Assembly: GCF_002101735.1 (NCBI RefSeq)
Contig: NZ_LQPE01000005.1
Location: 1 to 64,000, forward strand
DNA: 64,000 nt
Reading direction: 5' to 3'
Origin: Mycobacterium kyorinense
Lineage (GTDB): Bacteria; Actinomycetota; Actinomycetes; Mycobacteriales; Mycobacteriaceae
Notes under the pieces: generated by a model
The model's input: only the letters and a program-made list of their open reading frames with translations
What the model was told of the DNA's origin: nothing
The model's database searches: none
In this document: positions 1 to 8,149 of the stretch, piece after piece
How the letters are laid out: every line of letters begins with the position of its first letter
How positions within the stretch are numbered: position 1 is the first letter of the stretch
Translations under genes and position numbers: made by a program

Positions 1-102
1 CTCCAAGCGATACAACGCCCGAAAAGTCATCTTGCGGGCCAAATCACCGGTGATGCCGAAGATCACCAACATGTCTGCGCCAATGCCGTTGTGTCCGGCC
101 AA
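1..102 (-). CDS. zwf: Glucose-6-phosphate dehydrogenase, N-terminal fragment
   Basis: Only the first 34 codons are inside the window and the gene runs off the left edge. The translation contains LVIFGITGDLARK, the Rossmann dinucleotide motif that opens glucose-6-phosphate dehydrogenases, followed by the typical MTFRALYRLE. The enzyme oxidises glucose-6-phosphate to 6-phosphogluconolactone at the entry of the pentose phosphate pathway. The wording is closest to mycobacterial Zwf1 (from memory). I chose the TTG start because GGAGG lies 8 bases upstream; the alternative is an ATG ending at 72 (residue 11). Substrate-binding and catalytic residues are outside the window. Confidence 0.8.
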   Translation of the reverse strand, partial: MAGHNGIGADMLVIFGITGDLARKMTFRALYRLE

Positions 103-150
103 ATTCCATACCTCCGTCGGTTCGACTAGCCGCTTGAATTAACTGGATCC

Positions 151-1962
151 TTAGATCGGCATGCGGTAGCCGTAATATTCGTGATCTTCGTTGTACCCGC
201 CGTGTCCGAGACCGAGGTGCGCGAAACTTTCCACGAATTCGATCGCTTCGATCCATTTGACTTGCTTGAAGCCGAGCTCACGTTCGTTGCGCAACCGCAA
301 TGGCGCACCGTGGGTTTCGGTGAGGGGCTCGTCGTTCATCTCGTAAGCCAACAGAGTGGTCGGTTCTCGCATGTGCTCGATCTTGTGGCAGTCGTAGTAA
401 CGGCCTTCGGATGGTCCGCCGGCTCCGTAAGCGAACGAATAGAACACCACCCAGCGAGCCGACGGCAGTGGCCGCACCATGTCGAGGATGTCGGCCATGC
501 GGACTCCACCCCACTTGGCCACTCCGGACCAGCCCTGAATGCAATAGTGTTGGGTGATTTGTTCGTGTTTGGGCAGCGCCCGCAGTTCGTCGTAGGAGAG
601 GCTGACGGGTTTCTCGACGAGCCCTTCGATGCGCAGCGAGTAGTCGGACCAGTTGTTCGCCTGCAGCTCGCGATAACGGTCGGAGCTGGGAATGGTGCCG
701 TTGGGCCACAGGTACGGCGAGATGTCTTTTTCGGAATATGTGGCGTTGGGGTGCGGTAATTCCAGCAGCTCCTTGGCCCAGCCCACAAATGCGCGACCGA
801 CGCGGCGGACCACGGCCGGGTATCGAATGGTGATCGGTGAGGCGAGTAGCCACAGTGCGACGATGATCACCATAGCCACGGCGTAAACCACTACCGCCCA
901 ATACGATTGGGTGTCGGCGCCGAAAATGATGTGGTTGAGGTTGCCGACAAGCCCTGTGGTGTAAACCATCACCGTGTGAACCGCGATGAAAAAGACCATC
1001 CACAGCAGGATCGCGAAGTGCACCGTGCGGGCTACTTGCCGATTGAACAGGCCCCGACCGAAACCGAACCGCGCCGCGATCGCCGGGCCCTGCAACAGCC
1101 CGGTGACAAATGCCAGCGGAGCGGCGACGAACACGGTGCTGAAGTAGGCGATGAGCTGCAAACCGTTGTAGTTGGTGAAGCCGTGGTTAGCCGGGAAGTC
1201 CAGGGATGCGTATTGCACCGCGGTCGATAGCGCATTGGGGAAGACATCCAAGGATCGCGGGACGATGCGGCGCCACTGCCCGGAGGTGAACAACAGGACG
1301 TAGAAAACCAATCCGTTGATCAACCACAACAGGTCGAAGCTGAAATGCCACCAGCGAGCCAGCCCAATCGAATGCCGAAAACCCGGTACCCCCAACCACT
1401 TCGGAATTGCCACCGAATCGTCTTTGGCCGTCCAGATACCTGCCGCATCGTTCTGGTCCTGCCTGTCGGCGGGAACGGGACCGCGCATCCGCAACCATTC
1501 GGTTCCCGGTCGGCACCCGGCATTCAAATACAACCGCGGATGATCGGCGAGGATCTGGATTCCTGCCCGCATCAAAAACATCATGAAAACGATGTTGAAC
1601 AGATGCTGCCAGCGCAACCAAGCCGGAAATCCTGAATTAACCGCCGGTGCAAAGGTTGTCGACGTTCCTGGGTAGCGCTCGATGAAACTCTGCATCCACT
1701 CGTACTGGCGCAACTGCTGCGCCACCGCGATGGCCAGCAGCAGCCCGACCCCGCCGATCGGCAACAACCACAACGAATTCACCCACCGACGGCCAACCCG
1801 CACGACCGGCACTTGGGCCTTTTCATGTTGCGGCAGCCCCCCGGCCCAGTCTTCGAGATCGATGTGCTGATCCAGCACTCTCTTGCGAGCACGCTGGTCG
1901 AGCAGAGATTCAAGGCGTGCGCGGGCGACCGTATTTGCAGCGCTCGCGGAACCGTCAGCCAT
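151..1962 (-). CDS. Membrane molybdopterin-dependent oxidoreductase with cytochrome b561-like domain
   Basis: This 603-residue protein joins a membrane half to a redox half. Residues about 60-350 carry several hydrophobic helices with histidines, of the cytochrome b561/N-terminal heme-membrane type. Residues about 390-603 form an oxidoreductase molybdopterin-binding domain like sulfite oxidase/YedY, with the likely Mo-ligating cysteine in HYCIQGWSG near residue 473. It is probably a membrane-anchored electron-transfer enzyme whose substrate cannot be read from sequence. The ATG at 1962 is preceded by a strong AGGAGG site; a longer reading frame exists upstream but lacks such a site. It follows the STAS gene by 50 bases on the same strand and may be cotranscribed with it. 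Confidence 0.85.
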   Translation of the reverse strand: MADGSASAANTVARARLESLLDQRARKRVLDQHIDLEDWAGGLPQHEKAQVPVVRVGRRWVNSLWLLPIGGVGLLLAIAVAQQLRQYEWMQSFIERYPGTSTTFAPAVNSGFPAWLRWQHLFNIVFMMFLMRAGIQILADHPRLYLNAGCRPGTEWLRMRGPVPADRQDQNDAAGIWTAKDDSVAIPKWLGVPGFRHSIGLARWWHFSFDLLWLINGLVFYVLLFTSGQWRRIVPRSLDVFPNALSTAVQYASLDFPANHGFTNYNGLQLIAYFSTVFVAAPLAFVTGLLQGPAIAARFGFGRGLFNRQVARTVHFAILLWMVFFIAVHTVMVYTTGLVGNLNHIIFGADTQSYWAVVVYAVAMVIIVALWLLASPITIRYPAVVRRVGRAFVGWAKELLELPHPNATYSEKDISPYLWPNGTIPSSDRYRELQANNWSDYSLRIEGLVEKPVSLSYDELRALPKHEQITQHYCIQGWSGVAKWGGVRMADILDMVRPLPSARWVVFYSFAYGAGGPSEGRYYDCHKIEHMREPTTLLAYEMNDEPLTETHGAPLRLRNERELGFKQVKWIEAIEFVESFAHLGLGHGGYNEDHEYYGYRMPI

Positions 1963-2012
1963 CCCGTGTCCTCCTGTCTCGGTCGACACTTCGGTCCCTA
2001 TCTCACGCACCG

Positions 2013-2420
2013 TTACGACCGGTTCCGGAGGGCGGTGCGCACATCGAGGCCGGTGGCGGCAGCCACCCGGTGCGCGATCGCCGCGCGGCTCACGACGACG
2101 AGGTCGCTGCCCTGCTCCCGGCATGTATTTGCCTGATTCGCCAGGGCCGCCAGGCCGGAGCAAGAAATGCAGTCCAGCCCGGTGATGTCAACAATCACCG
2201 GCCCACGTACGCAGGAGGCGTCGGCGGTCTCGCAAAGGACCTGCCGCCAGGTCGCGAGCGTGTAGGCATCGACCTCGCCACGCGCATAGAGAATCGCGCC
2301 TGAACCGCGGCGGACTGTGTTGGTCTGTAACCGCTCGGCGACGTCGTCCGACCGAGGGGACACCGCCGGATTCTGCTGGGCAGCATCTAATTCGACGTCC
2401 GTTTCCACGTCAGTACTCAC
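2013..2420 (-). CDS. STAS-domain anti-sigma-factor antagonist-like protein
   Basis: A 135-residue protein whose residues about 35-130 match the STAS fold: a first strand ILYARGEVDAYT, then VIVDITGLDCISCSGLAAL, the segment that in SpoIIAA/RsbV carries the phosphorylatable serine. Here the usual Ser-Ser pair is Cys87-Ser88, so Ser88 is the candidate phosphosite. Such proteins bind anti-sigma factors and release a sigma factor when dephosphorylated. The start is GTG at 2420. It lies directly upstream of the membrane molybdoenzyme gene and diverges from a LysR regulator. No anti-sigma kinase gene is in view, so its partner is unknown. Confidence 0.75.
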   Translation of the reverse strand: MSTDVETDVELDAAQQNPAVSPRSDDVAERLQTNTVRRGSGAILYARGEVDAYTLATWRQVLCETADASCVRGPVIVDITGLDCISCSGLAALANQANTCREQGSDLVVVSRAAIAHRVAAATGLDVRTALRNRS

Positions 2421-2654
2421 TCACTCCCGAAGACAATGTCTCAGGGGCGGCGCTGGCGTTTCAACGAAACCGCTCCCCCAACCGAGCAAAAAACCGACGC
2501 GTCGGAACACCTCGGCGACGACGCGCTGATCCTCGGCTCGGCGGATCCGGCTTACGCTGCAAGGCTTCACGGCGAACCCCGAAAACGCATGCCGTGCAAC
2601 TGTGACCCCGAGAATAGCGCGGCCAAGAGGGCGGTTTCCAGAGAGCGCAGCGTT

Positions 2655-2697
2655 CTATCTGATAGATAGTTTCGATCTTGTCGATCGATACGATCGA
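2655..2697 (+). promoter_or_regulatory. Paired inverted repeats ahead of LysR gene
   Basis: Within the 280-base divergent gap between the STAS gene and the LysR gene are two perfect inverted repeats: CTATC-N5-GATAG (2655-2669) and TCGATCG-ATA-CGATCGA (2681-2697). The second ends 3 bases before the ATG. Placement and symmetry suit an autoregulatory operator. That function is inferred, and the rest of the gap shows nothing else recognisable. Confidence 0.45.
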
Positions 2698-2700
2698 TTT

Positions 2701-3570
2701 ATGGAGCTAAGACAATTAGCGCATTTTGTCGCTGTCGCGGAGGAACGCCACTTCACCCGGGCAGCGGCCCGGGCGCACGTCGTGCAGTCCACCCTGTCCG
2801 CCTCGATCAACGTGCTCGAACGCGAACTCGGGACTGCACTGCTGATCCGAAACAGCCGGCGCGTCGACCTGACCGCAGCCGGTCGTGCGCTGCTACCAGC
2901 GGCGCGGACCGCGCTGGCCGCCGCCGGCAATGCTCGTGCCGCTGTGGCTGCGGTCCGCGGAGTGCTGAGTGGACACTTGACCATCGGCGTGGTCCAAGCC
3001 CTCGGGATTATCGACCTGCCGCTACTGCTTACGTGGTATCACGAGCGTTACCCCGGCGTCAGCGTGTCCCTACGACACAACACCGTCGACGGTCTGGTCC
3101 GGGCCACTGTGGAAGGGAACCTGGACTTGGCCTTCGTCAACCGTCCCTACGATGACCGCCGAGTCAACGAGATATCACTGGGAACCGAGTTCCTGGTACT
3201 TGGTGTGCGGCCGGATGACCCCCTGGCGCGGGCAAAGGCCGTCGCGTTGACGGACCTCGCACAGCGTGAATTCATTGGCGGACAAGCTGATTTCGCGATC
3301 CGCGCTCGTGTGGACGCGACTTGCTCCGAAGTCGGCCTGCACCGAAACATCTGCTGTGAATCAGACACCCTCAGCGATCTCGTGGAGCTGGTCGGTAGCG
3401 GGTTCGGCATCGCATTCTTGCCACCGGCGATCCTGGAGCACACCGATCGCGTCGTGGGCGTCAAGACCGAACCCGCCATTCCGTGGGAGCTTGTGGTCGT
3501 CACCGCCGTCGAGCGTCCGCCATCACCAGCTGCCACAGCCTTTCTTGAGATGCTTCCGGCGGCACCCTGA
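2701..3570 (+). CDS. LysR-family transcriptional regulator
   Basis: A 289-residue regulator of usual LysR length. Residues 1-60 (MELRQLAHFVAVAEERHFTR, then AAARAHVVQSTLSASI) are the classic winged helix-turn-helix. Residues about 90-285 form the periplasmic-binding-like effector domain, with LRHNTVDGLV and DLAFVNRP segments. I start at ATG 2701, which begins exactly at the conserved MELRQL and follows the inverted repeats; an upstream in-frame extension is not family-like. Its TGA overlaps the ATG of the next gene (TGATG), so the two are probably cotranscribed. LysR proteins usually respond to a small metabolite; the ligand is unknown here. Confidence 0.9.
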   Translation: MELRQLAHFVAVAEERHFTRAAARAHVVQSTLSASINVLERELGTALLIRNSRRVDLTAAGRALLPAARTALAAAGNARAAVAAVRGVLSGHLTIGVVQALGIIDLPLLLTWYHERYPGVSVSLRHNTVDGLVRATVEGNLDLAFVNRPYDDRRVNEISLGTEFLVLGVRPDDPLARAKAVALTDLAQREFIGGQADFAIRARVDATCSEVGLHRNICCESDTLSDLVELVGSGFGIAFLPPAILEHTDRVVGVKTEPAIPWELVVVTAVERPPSPAATAFLEMLPAAP

Positions 3571-4637
3571 TGGACCGCGACCTTCGTTTGAGCAGTGGCT
3601 TATCGCGGGTACACCCGTGCGTGGCCCACGCACAGATCACGCTCGAACCCCCGCTGCCGGCGGCACACGGCCCGCTGTCGATGGCCGTCCGGCGCAGCCT
3701 CACCGAACCCGCACCGCGCGACCAGCCGGCGCGCCTCGGTTCTTCCGTGCGGGACTCGGATCCCTACGGCCTGGATCTGCAACTGGCTCTGTACATGTGT
3801 TACGAGTTGCACTACCGCGGCTTCGCCGGTGTCGACCCGACCTGGGAATGGAACCCCGGGTTGCTGCAGCTGCGCGCGCAATTGGAGCGGGCCTTTTTGG
3901 CCGGGGTCCGTCGCGACGTCGGCGCCATCGACCCCGACCGGACTGCGGCGGACGAAATGGACGCGCTCTCAATCGAGTCCGTCGACGGCACCGGCCCCTC
4001 CTACTGGCTGCGCGACAACGGAACCTGGGAGCAGATGCGCGAGTACTTCGTGCACCGGTCGCTGTATCACCTCAAGGAGGGCGACCCGCATGCCTGGGCG
4101 ATTCCGCGTCTCTCCGGCCAGGCCAAGGCCTCGTTCGTGGCCGTCGAATACGACGAGTACGGCGCCGGTCGCGGCGCGCGGGTGCACCAGCAGTTGTTCG
4201 CCGACCTGTTGACCGCTGCCGGACTGGATGCGACGTATCTGGGTTACCTCGACGCGGTCCCGGCCGAATCGCTTGCGGTGGTGAACCTAATGTCGATGTT
4301 CGGTCTGCACCGCTGGTTGCGCGGCGCGGCGATCGGACATTTCGCGTCGACGGAGATCACCTCGCCACCGGGTTCGCGCCGGCTGGTCGAAGCCCTTCAG
4401 CGGCTGGACGCTCCACCGGAGTGTGTGGCCTTCTACGCCGAGCACGTGGAGGCCGACGCGGTGCACGAGCAGGTGGTCCGCCACGACGTAGTAGGCGATC
4501 TGGTCGCGCGCGAGCCGCAATTGGACCGCGATGTGGTATTCGGGATCCGCGCCCACGCGATGATCGAAGACCGCCTCGGCGACGCAATGGTGGCGGCGTG
4601 GAAGTCCGGTGAGTCCTCGCTACGACGCCCGCTTTAG
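3570..4637 (+). CDS. Haem-oxygenase-like diiron (HDO) family protein
   Basis: A 355-residue protein of the iron-containing redox enzyme / haem-oxygenase-like diiron family. Candidate metal ligands stand on separate helices: REYFVH (158-162), VEYDEYG (192-198) and EHVEADAVH (291-299), the last with the Glu-His...Asp-x2-His spacing seen in HDO enzymes. Members of this fold activate O2 for unusual oxidations such as N-oxygenation, decarboxylative alkene formation and cofactor synthesis. The substrate here is not known. The ATG overlaps the LysR stop. The 3' end overlaps the convergent CDGSH gene by 18 bases. The first 50 residues are poorly conserved-looking, so a later start near residue 38 is possible. 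Confidence 0.75.
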   Translation: MDRDLRLSSGLSRVHPCVAHAQITLEPPLPAAHGPLSMAVRRSLTEPAPRDQPARLGSSVRDSDPYGLDLQLALYMCYELHYRGFAGVDPTWEWNPGLLQLRAQLERAFLAGVRRDVGAIDPDRTAADEMDALSIESVDGTGPSYWLRDNGTWEQMREYFVHRSLYHLKEGDPHAWAIPRLSGQAKASFVAVEYDEYGAGRGARVHQQLFADLLTAAGLDATYLGYLDAVPAESLAVVNLMSMFGLHRWLRGAAIGHFASTEITSPPGSRRLVEALQRLDAPPECVAFYAEHVEADAVHEQVVRHDVVGDLVAREPQLDRDVVFGIRAHAMIEDRLGDAMVAAWKSGESSLRRPL

Positions 4638-4811
4638 GTTGCGGCAGCGCCGATGGCTGGTGTCGCACAGCGGATAGTTCTTGCTGCGCTGGCACGTACA
4701 CACGGCCACCATGAACCGATCGGATTCGACGACGCTACCGTCGGGCATCTCGATGTGCACCGGGCCCTCAATCAGGATCGGCCCGTTGGGGACCATTTGT
4801 ACCCGAGTCAT
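4620..4811 (-). CDS. CDGSH iron-sulfur protein
   Basis: A 63-residue protein with the CDGSH-type cluster motif CTCQRSKNYPLCDTSH, giving Cys38, Cys40, Cys49 and His53 as the three-Cys, one-His ligands of a [2Fe-2S] cluster. Such small proteins carry or transfer redox-active clusters. The ATG at 4811 overlaps the stop of the upstream methyltransferase gene (ATGA), which fixes the start and points to translational coupling. Its 3' end overlaps the diiron-protein gene from the other strand, so the two iron proteins sit tail to tail. Confidence 0.85.
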   Translation of the reverse strand: MTRVQMVPNGPILIEGPVHIEMPDGSVVESDRFMVAVCTCQRSKNYPLCDTSHRRCRNLKRAS

Positions 4812-5503
4812 GGCTTGTCCGCCCGAATCACGACCAATTCCTCTGTGCGGCAACCACGCTGGATGCGGCCGGTGTCCTCCAACCAGCGGGCCCGCGCGGA
4901 CATGACCGGGCCGAACGGGATCCATTGGGTAGCAACGACTTCGGCGTCCAGACCGGTCGAGCGCAGGGTGTCAATCGACTGTTCGACACCCGAAAGGCGG
5001 GAGTGCACAAGCAGCATCGAGCCGCCGTCGCACAGCAGGCTGGACGCCGACTCGCACATCGGGTCCAGTACCAGCCTCCCGTCGACTCCGGCGTTCCACG
5101 CCCACGCGGGCCCCGCAGCCGGCGGGATGACCTCGGTGTCTCCGGCGGGCGGGGTGGGTACGTACGGCGGATTGGACATGATGACTTCGAACGGCCCGCA
5201 CTCGAGCGCACCGATCCACGACCCCTCCCGCACGTCGACGTCGACGCCGGCGTGCACGGCATTGCCTTGCGAGCACCGTACGGCGCGGGGACAGATGTCG
5301 AACGCGGTCACGCTGCCTGCACCCAGTTCGGCGGCGGCGATCGCGATGTAGCCGCTGCCGGTACACAGATCCAGAACCCGCCGTCCGGGCACCAGCCCGG
5401 TGCGTTCCATGGTGTCGACGAGCAGTTGTGAGTCCTCTTGCGGCGGGTACACCCCATCAGCGGCCAGGACATCCGTCACGGGCGGCGCCAGGTAAGCGGT
5501 CAC
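4808..5503 (-). CDS. HemK2/MTQ2-type methyltransferase
   Basis: A 231-residue class I SAM-dependent methyltransferase. The SAM-binding loop is VLDLCTGSGYIAI (43-55) and the catalytic NPPY motif is at 111-114, which is typical of enzymes that methylate the side-chain nitrogen of glutamine (HemK/PrmC, MTQ2) or of DNA adenine. Lack of an N-terminal helical release-factor domain and a length near 230 fit the HemK2 group. The start is GTG at 5503. It is followed by the overlapping CDGSH gene. The protein target cannot be deduced from sequence. Confidence 0.8.
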   Translation of the reverse strand: MTAYLAPPVTDVLAADGVYPPQEDSQLLVDTMERTGLVPGRRVLDLCTGSGYIAIAAAELGAGSVTAFDICPRAVRCSQGNAVHAGVDVDVREGSWIGALECGPFEVIMSNPPYVPTPPAGDTEVIPPAAGPAWAWNAGVDGRLVLDPMCESASSLLCDGGSMLLVHSRLSGVEQSIDTLRSTGLDAEVVATQWIPFGPVMSARARWLEDTGRIQRGCRTEELVVIRADKP

Positions 5504-5588
5504 ATGGGCCCTTCCGACACGTCGCCGCGACGGTCGCGGCGTCTGGCGTTTCTATGCCCGCAAACCGCTTGGTTGAAACAAGGCCGTA

Positions 5589-6149
5589 TCAGGCACCGGT
5601 TGGCGCGTGCGCGAATTTCTCCACGATTGTCGAGCAAAACGCCGGCAGATCCGACGGCGAGCGGCTGGAGATCAAATTCCCGTCGATGGCCACTTCCTCG
5701 TCGACGACGTTGGCGCCGGCGTTGCGCAAATCGGTGCGGATGCTCGGATACGAGGTCACCGTTCGTCCGGAAACCACCCCGGCCTCGACCAGACTCCACG
5801 GGCCGTGGCAGATGGCGGCGACCGGCTTGCCCGACTCGACGAAGTCGCGCACGAACGAAATCGCCGAATCGTCCAGGCGCAGCTTGTCCGGGTTCACCGT
5901 CCCGCCGGGCAGCACCAGCGCGTCGAAGTCGTCGACCGATACGTCGGACACCGCCCGGTCGACGGGAAACGTCCCGGCCCGCTCCAGATCGTGGTTGCGG
6001 GCCTGGATTTCACCGGTTTTCAGGGATACCAGCTCGGTCTGCGCGCCCGCCTCTTCCAGCGCCGCGCGGGGTTGTTCGAGTTCGACTTTCTCCACGCCGT
6101 CGGTGGCCAGGAACGCGACTTTCTTGCCGTGCATTTCGTGATGCGACAT
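5589..6149 (-). CDS. DJ-1/PfpI family protein
   Basis: A 186-residue protein of the DJ-1/PfpI (type 1 glutamine amidotransferase-like) superfamily. The nucleophile elbow AAICHGPW places Cys114-His115, and Glu20 is the usual cysteine-activating acid. Family members act as glyoxalase III/deglycase-like enzymes, stress chaperones or, less surely, proteases. It is a cytosolic-looking protein with no signal peptide. It lies 12 bases downstream of the zinc alcohol dehydrogenase gene on the same strand, so it may be the last gene of that operon. A role in aldehyde or glyoxal defence is an inference. Confidence 0.85.
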   Translation of the reverse strand: MSHHEMHGKKVAFLATDGVEKVELEQPRAALEEAGAQTELVSLKTGEIQARNHDLERAGTFPVDRAVSDVSVDDFDALVLPGGTVNPDKLRLDDSAISFVRDFVESGKPVAAICHGPWSLVEAGVVSGRTVTSYPSIRTDLRNAGANVVDEEVAIDGNLISSRSPSDLPAFCSTIVEKFAHAPTGA

Positions 6150-6161
6150 TGTTTCTCTCCC

Positions 6162-7331
6162 TTAGGGTTTGAGGACGACCTTGCTGCAGTTGTCCTGCTT
6201 GTGCTTGAACATCTCGTAGCCGTGCGGCGCCTCGTCGAGCGGCAGCCGATGGCTGATCAAAAACGTCGGGTCGATTTCGTGATTGCGGATCCGCGCGAGC
6301 AGCGGCCGCATGTAGCGCTGCACATGGCATTGGCCGGTTTTGATGGTCAACGACCGGTTCATGATCGCGCCGATCGGGAACTTGTCCATCAAGCCGCCGT
6401 AGACGCCGATGATCGAAATCGTGCCGCCGTTGCGGCAACTCATCGCCGCTTCCCGAAGGGCTTGTGGCCGTTCGGTTTCCAGACGCGCCGCCTGCTTGAC
6501 GCGGTCGTAGGTGTCGACCACTGTCGAGGAGTTGCGGGCCTCCAGGCCGACGGCATCGATGCAGTGATCGGGCCCGCGGCCGGCGGTCATGTCGCGCAGC
6601 TCTTCGAGCACCGAGGTGTCGGCGAAGTTGATCGGTGTCGCTCCGACCTCCTCGGCCAGCTCCAGCCGATACGGGACACGGTCTATCGCAATGACTTTCG
6701 ATGCGCCCAACAGGTAAGCGCTGAGCATCGCGAACAACCCGACGGGCCCGGCACCCCAGACGGCGACGACGTCGCCGGGGCTGATGTCGCACATCTCGGC
6801 GCCCATGTAGCCGGTCGGCAGGATGTCCGAGAGGAACAGCACCTGCTCGTCGGTGAGGTCGTCGTCGATCTTGAGCGGCCCCACGTCGGCGAACGGCACC
6901 CGGGCGTATTCGGCCTGCCCGCCGGCGAAGCCGCCCAGCATGTGCGAGTAGCCGAAAAGCCCTGCGGGAGAATGGCCCATCAGCTTCTCGGCCATCCCCG
7001 CGTTCGGGTTGGAGTTCTCGCACAGCGAATACAATTCGTGTTCGCACGCCCAACACGCACCGCACGCGATAGGAAACGGCACCACCACCCGGTCGCCGAC
7101 CGCCAGGTTCGTCACCGCCTTGCCGACTTCGACGACCTCGCCCATGAATTCGTGCCCGAGGATGTCGCCGTGCTTGACCGTCGGGATGTAGCCGTCGTAG
7201 ATGTGCAGGTCCGACCCGCAGATCGCGGTCGAGGTGACCTTCACGATGGCGTCGCGCTCGTTGAGGATCTCCGGGTCGGGAACCGACTGCACTTCCACGC
7301 TGTTGCGTCCCGCCCATACCGTGGCCTTCAT
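6162..7331 (-). CDS. Zinc-dependent alcohol dehydrogenase
   Basis: A 389-residue medium-chain dehydrogenase. Catalytic zinc ligands are Cys38, His60 and Glu61 (GHEFMGEV). The structural zinc is held by Cys90, Cys93, Cys96 and Cys104. The nucleotide-binding segment [10 protein letters not shown] lies near residues 190-200. It resembles the glutathione-independent formaldehyde dehydrogenase / threonine dehydrogenase-like branch, judging from the long insert before the C-terminus. It probably oxidises an alcohol or aldehyde with NAD(P). The ATG at 7331 overlaps the stop of the SRPBCC gene upstream (ATGA). Substrate is unknown. Confidence 0.88.
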   Translation of the reverse strand: MKATVWAGRNSVEVQSVPDPEILNERDAIVKVTSTAICGSDLHIYDGYIPTVKHGDILGHEFMGEVVEVGKAVTNLAVGDRVVVPFPIACGACWACEHELYSLCENSNPNAGMAEKLMGHSPAGLFGYSHMLGGFAGGQAEYARVPFADVGPLKIDDDLTDEQVLFLSDILPTGYMGAEMCDISPGDVVAVWGAGPVGLFAMLSAYLLGASKVIAIDRVPYRLELAEEVGATPINFADTSVLEELRDMTAGRGPDHCIDAVGLEARNSSTVVDTYDRVKQAARLETERPQALREAAMSCRNGGTISIIGVYGGLMDKFPIGAIMNRSLTIKTGQCHVQRYMRPLLARIRNHEIDPTFLISHRLPLDEAPHGYEMFKHKQDNCSKVVLKP

Positions 7332-8149
7332 CCGTTGTGTCCCTTCGGCTGTGCGGCCCGCTGATGCATCTGCCTGATCGCGGAGGTGCCTTCCGGCGAC
7401 CCGTCCGAGCGCATGACCTGGCCGGTCTCCAGAAACTGCTTGAAGCGGCGCAGGTCGTCGTTGACCTGCTGTTCGGGCGACTCGCCGAACAACGTCGCCG
7501 CCGCTTTGCCGAGCGCACCGCCGGGTGAGCGGTAACTGATCGTCACCCGCACCTCGGTGCCCCGTCCGCCCGGAGCGGCGCTGAATTCGACGCTGCCACC
7601 GCTCTCGACGGGTGACCCCGGCACCGACTGCCAGGCGATGCGGCGGTTGGACTCGTCGTCGGTGATCTCCGCGTCGCGCATGAACGACGGCATCTTGTCC
7701 AGATCGCGCCAGAACCGGTACACCACCTCGGGTGGGCGACCCACGGTGACCGCGGCCCGCATCGTGCGGTGCCGCGATCCGTTCGCGTGCCGACCGCCGT
7801 TGCGGGTGGTGCGCAGCGCGGCGTACAGGTCGGCCGCGCCGATCGCGGCGAGCGCGGCGGCCGACGCCGCGGCGCGGCCGCGTCGCCCCCGGCTGGTGGC
7901 CGCCCCGACGCCCAGCAACGCCAGGTCCAGGGCGTCGCCGGCGACCCGGGTCCACACCAGGCGTTCCGGGCCGAACAACAAGGCGGCGGCGTGCCCGCAT
8001 TCGCGCAGCCCCAGCGCCCGGATCACCGGCCGGGACCGCCCGGTGTCGTCGACGCCCGCCAACGCGGCGACCTTGCCCGGCGCCAGCACTTCGGTCAGGC
8101 CCAGGCCCAGGCTGGCACCGCCGAGGCCCTTGACCAGTGCGTCAGTCAT
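7328..8149 (-). CDS. SRPBCC-family (polyketide-cyclase-like) protein
   Basis: A 273-residue two-part protein. Residues 1-115 are hydrophobic with several likely membrane segments ([19 protein letters not shown], then an Ala-rich stretch). Residues about 130-235 are an SRPBCC ligand-binding domain with [20 protein letters not shown] at its start. Such domains bind hydrophobic ligands in a helix-grip fold. Both ends overlap neighbours: its ATG lies inside the end of the F420-oxidoreductase gene and its stop overlaps the alcohol dehydrogenase start. This makes a tightly coupled three-gene unit. Function is not otherwise known. Confidence 0.75.
   Translation of the reverse strand: MTDALVKGLGGASLGLGLTEVLAPGKVAALAGVDDTGRSRPVIRALGLRECGHAAALLFGPERLVWTRVAGDALDLALLGVGAATSRGRRGRAAASAAALAAIGAADLYAALRTTRNGGRHANGSRHRTMRAAVTVGRPPEVVYRFWRDLDKMPSFMRDAEITDDESNRRIAWQSVPGSPVESGGSVEFSAAPGGRGTEVRVTISYRSPGGALGKAAATLFGESPEQQVNDDLRRFKQFLETGQVMRSDGSPEGTSAIRQMHQRAAQPKGHNG

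Noticed and set aside
2602-2700. N-terminal extension of the LysR frame to 2602
   Set aside because: The 33 extra residues are not family-like and include the inverted repeats; the conserved LysR start is at 2701.
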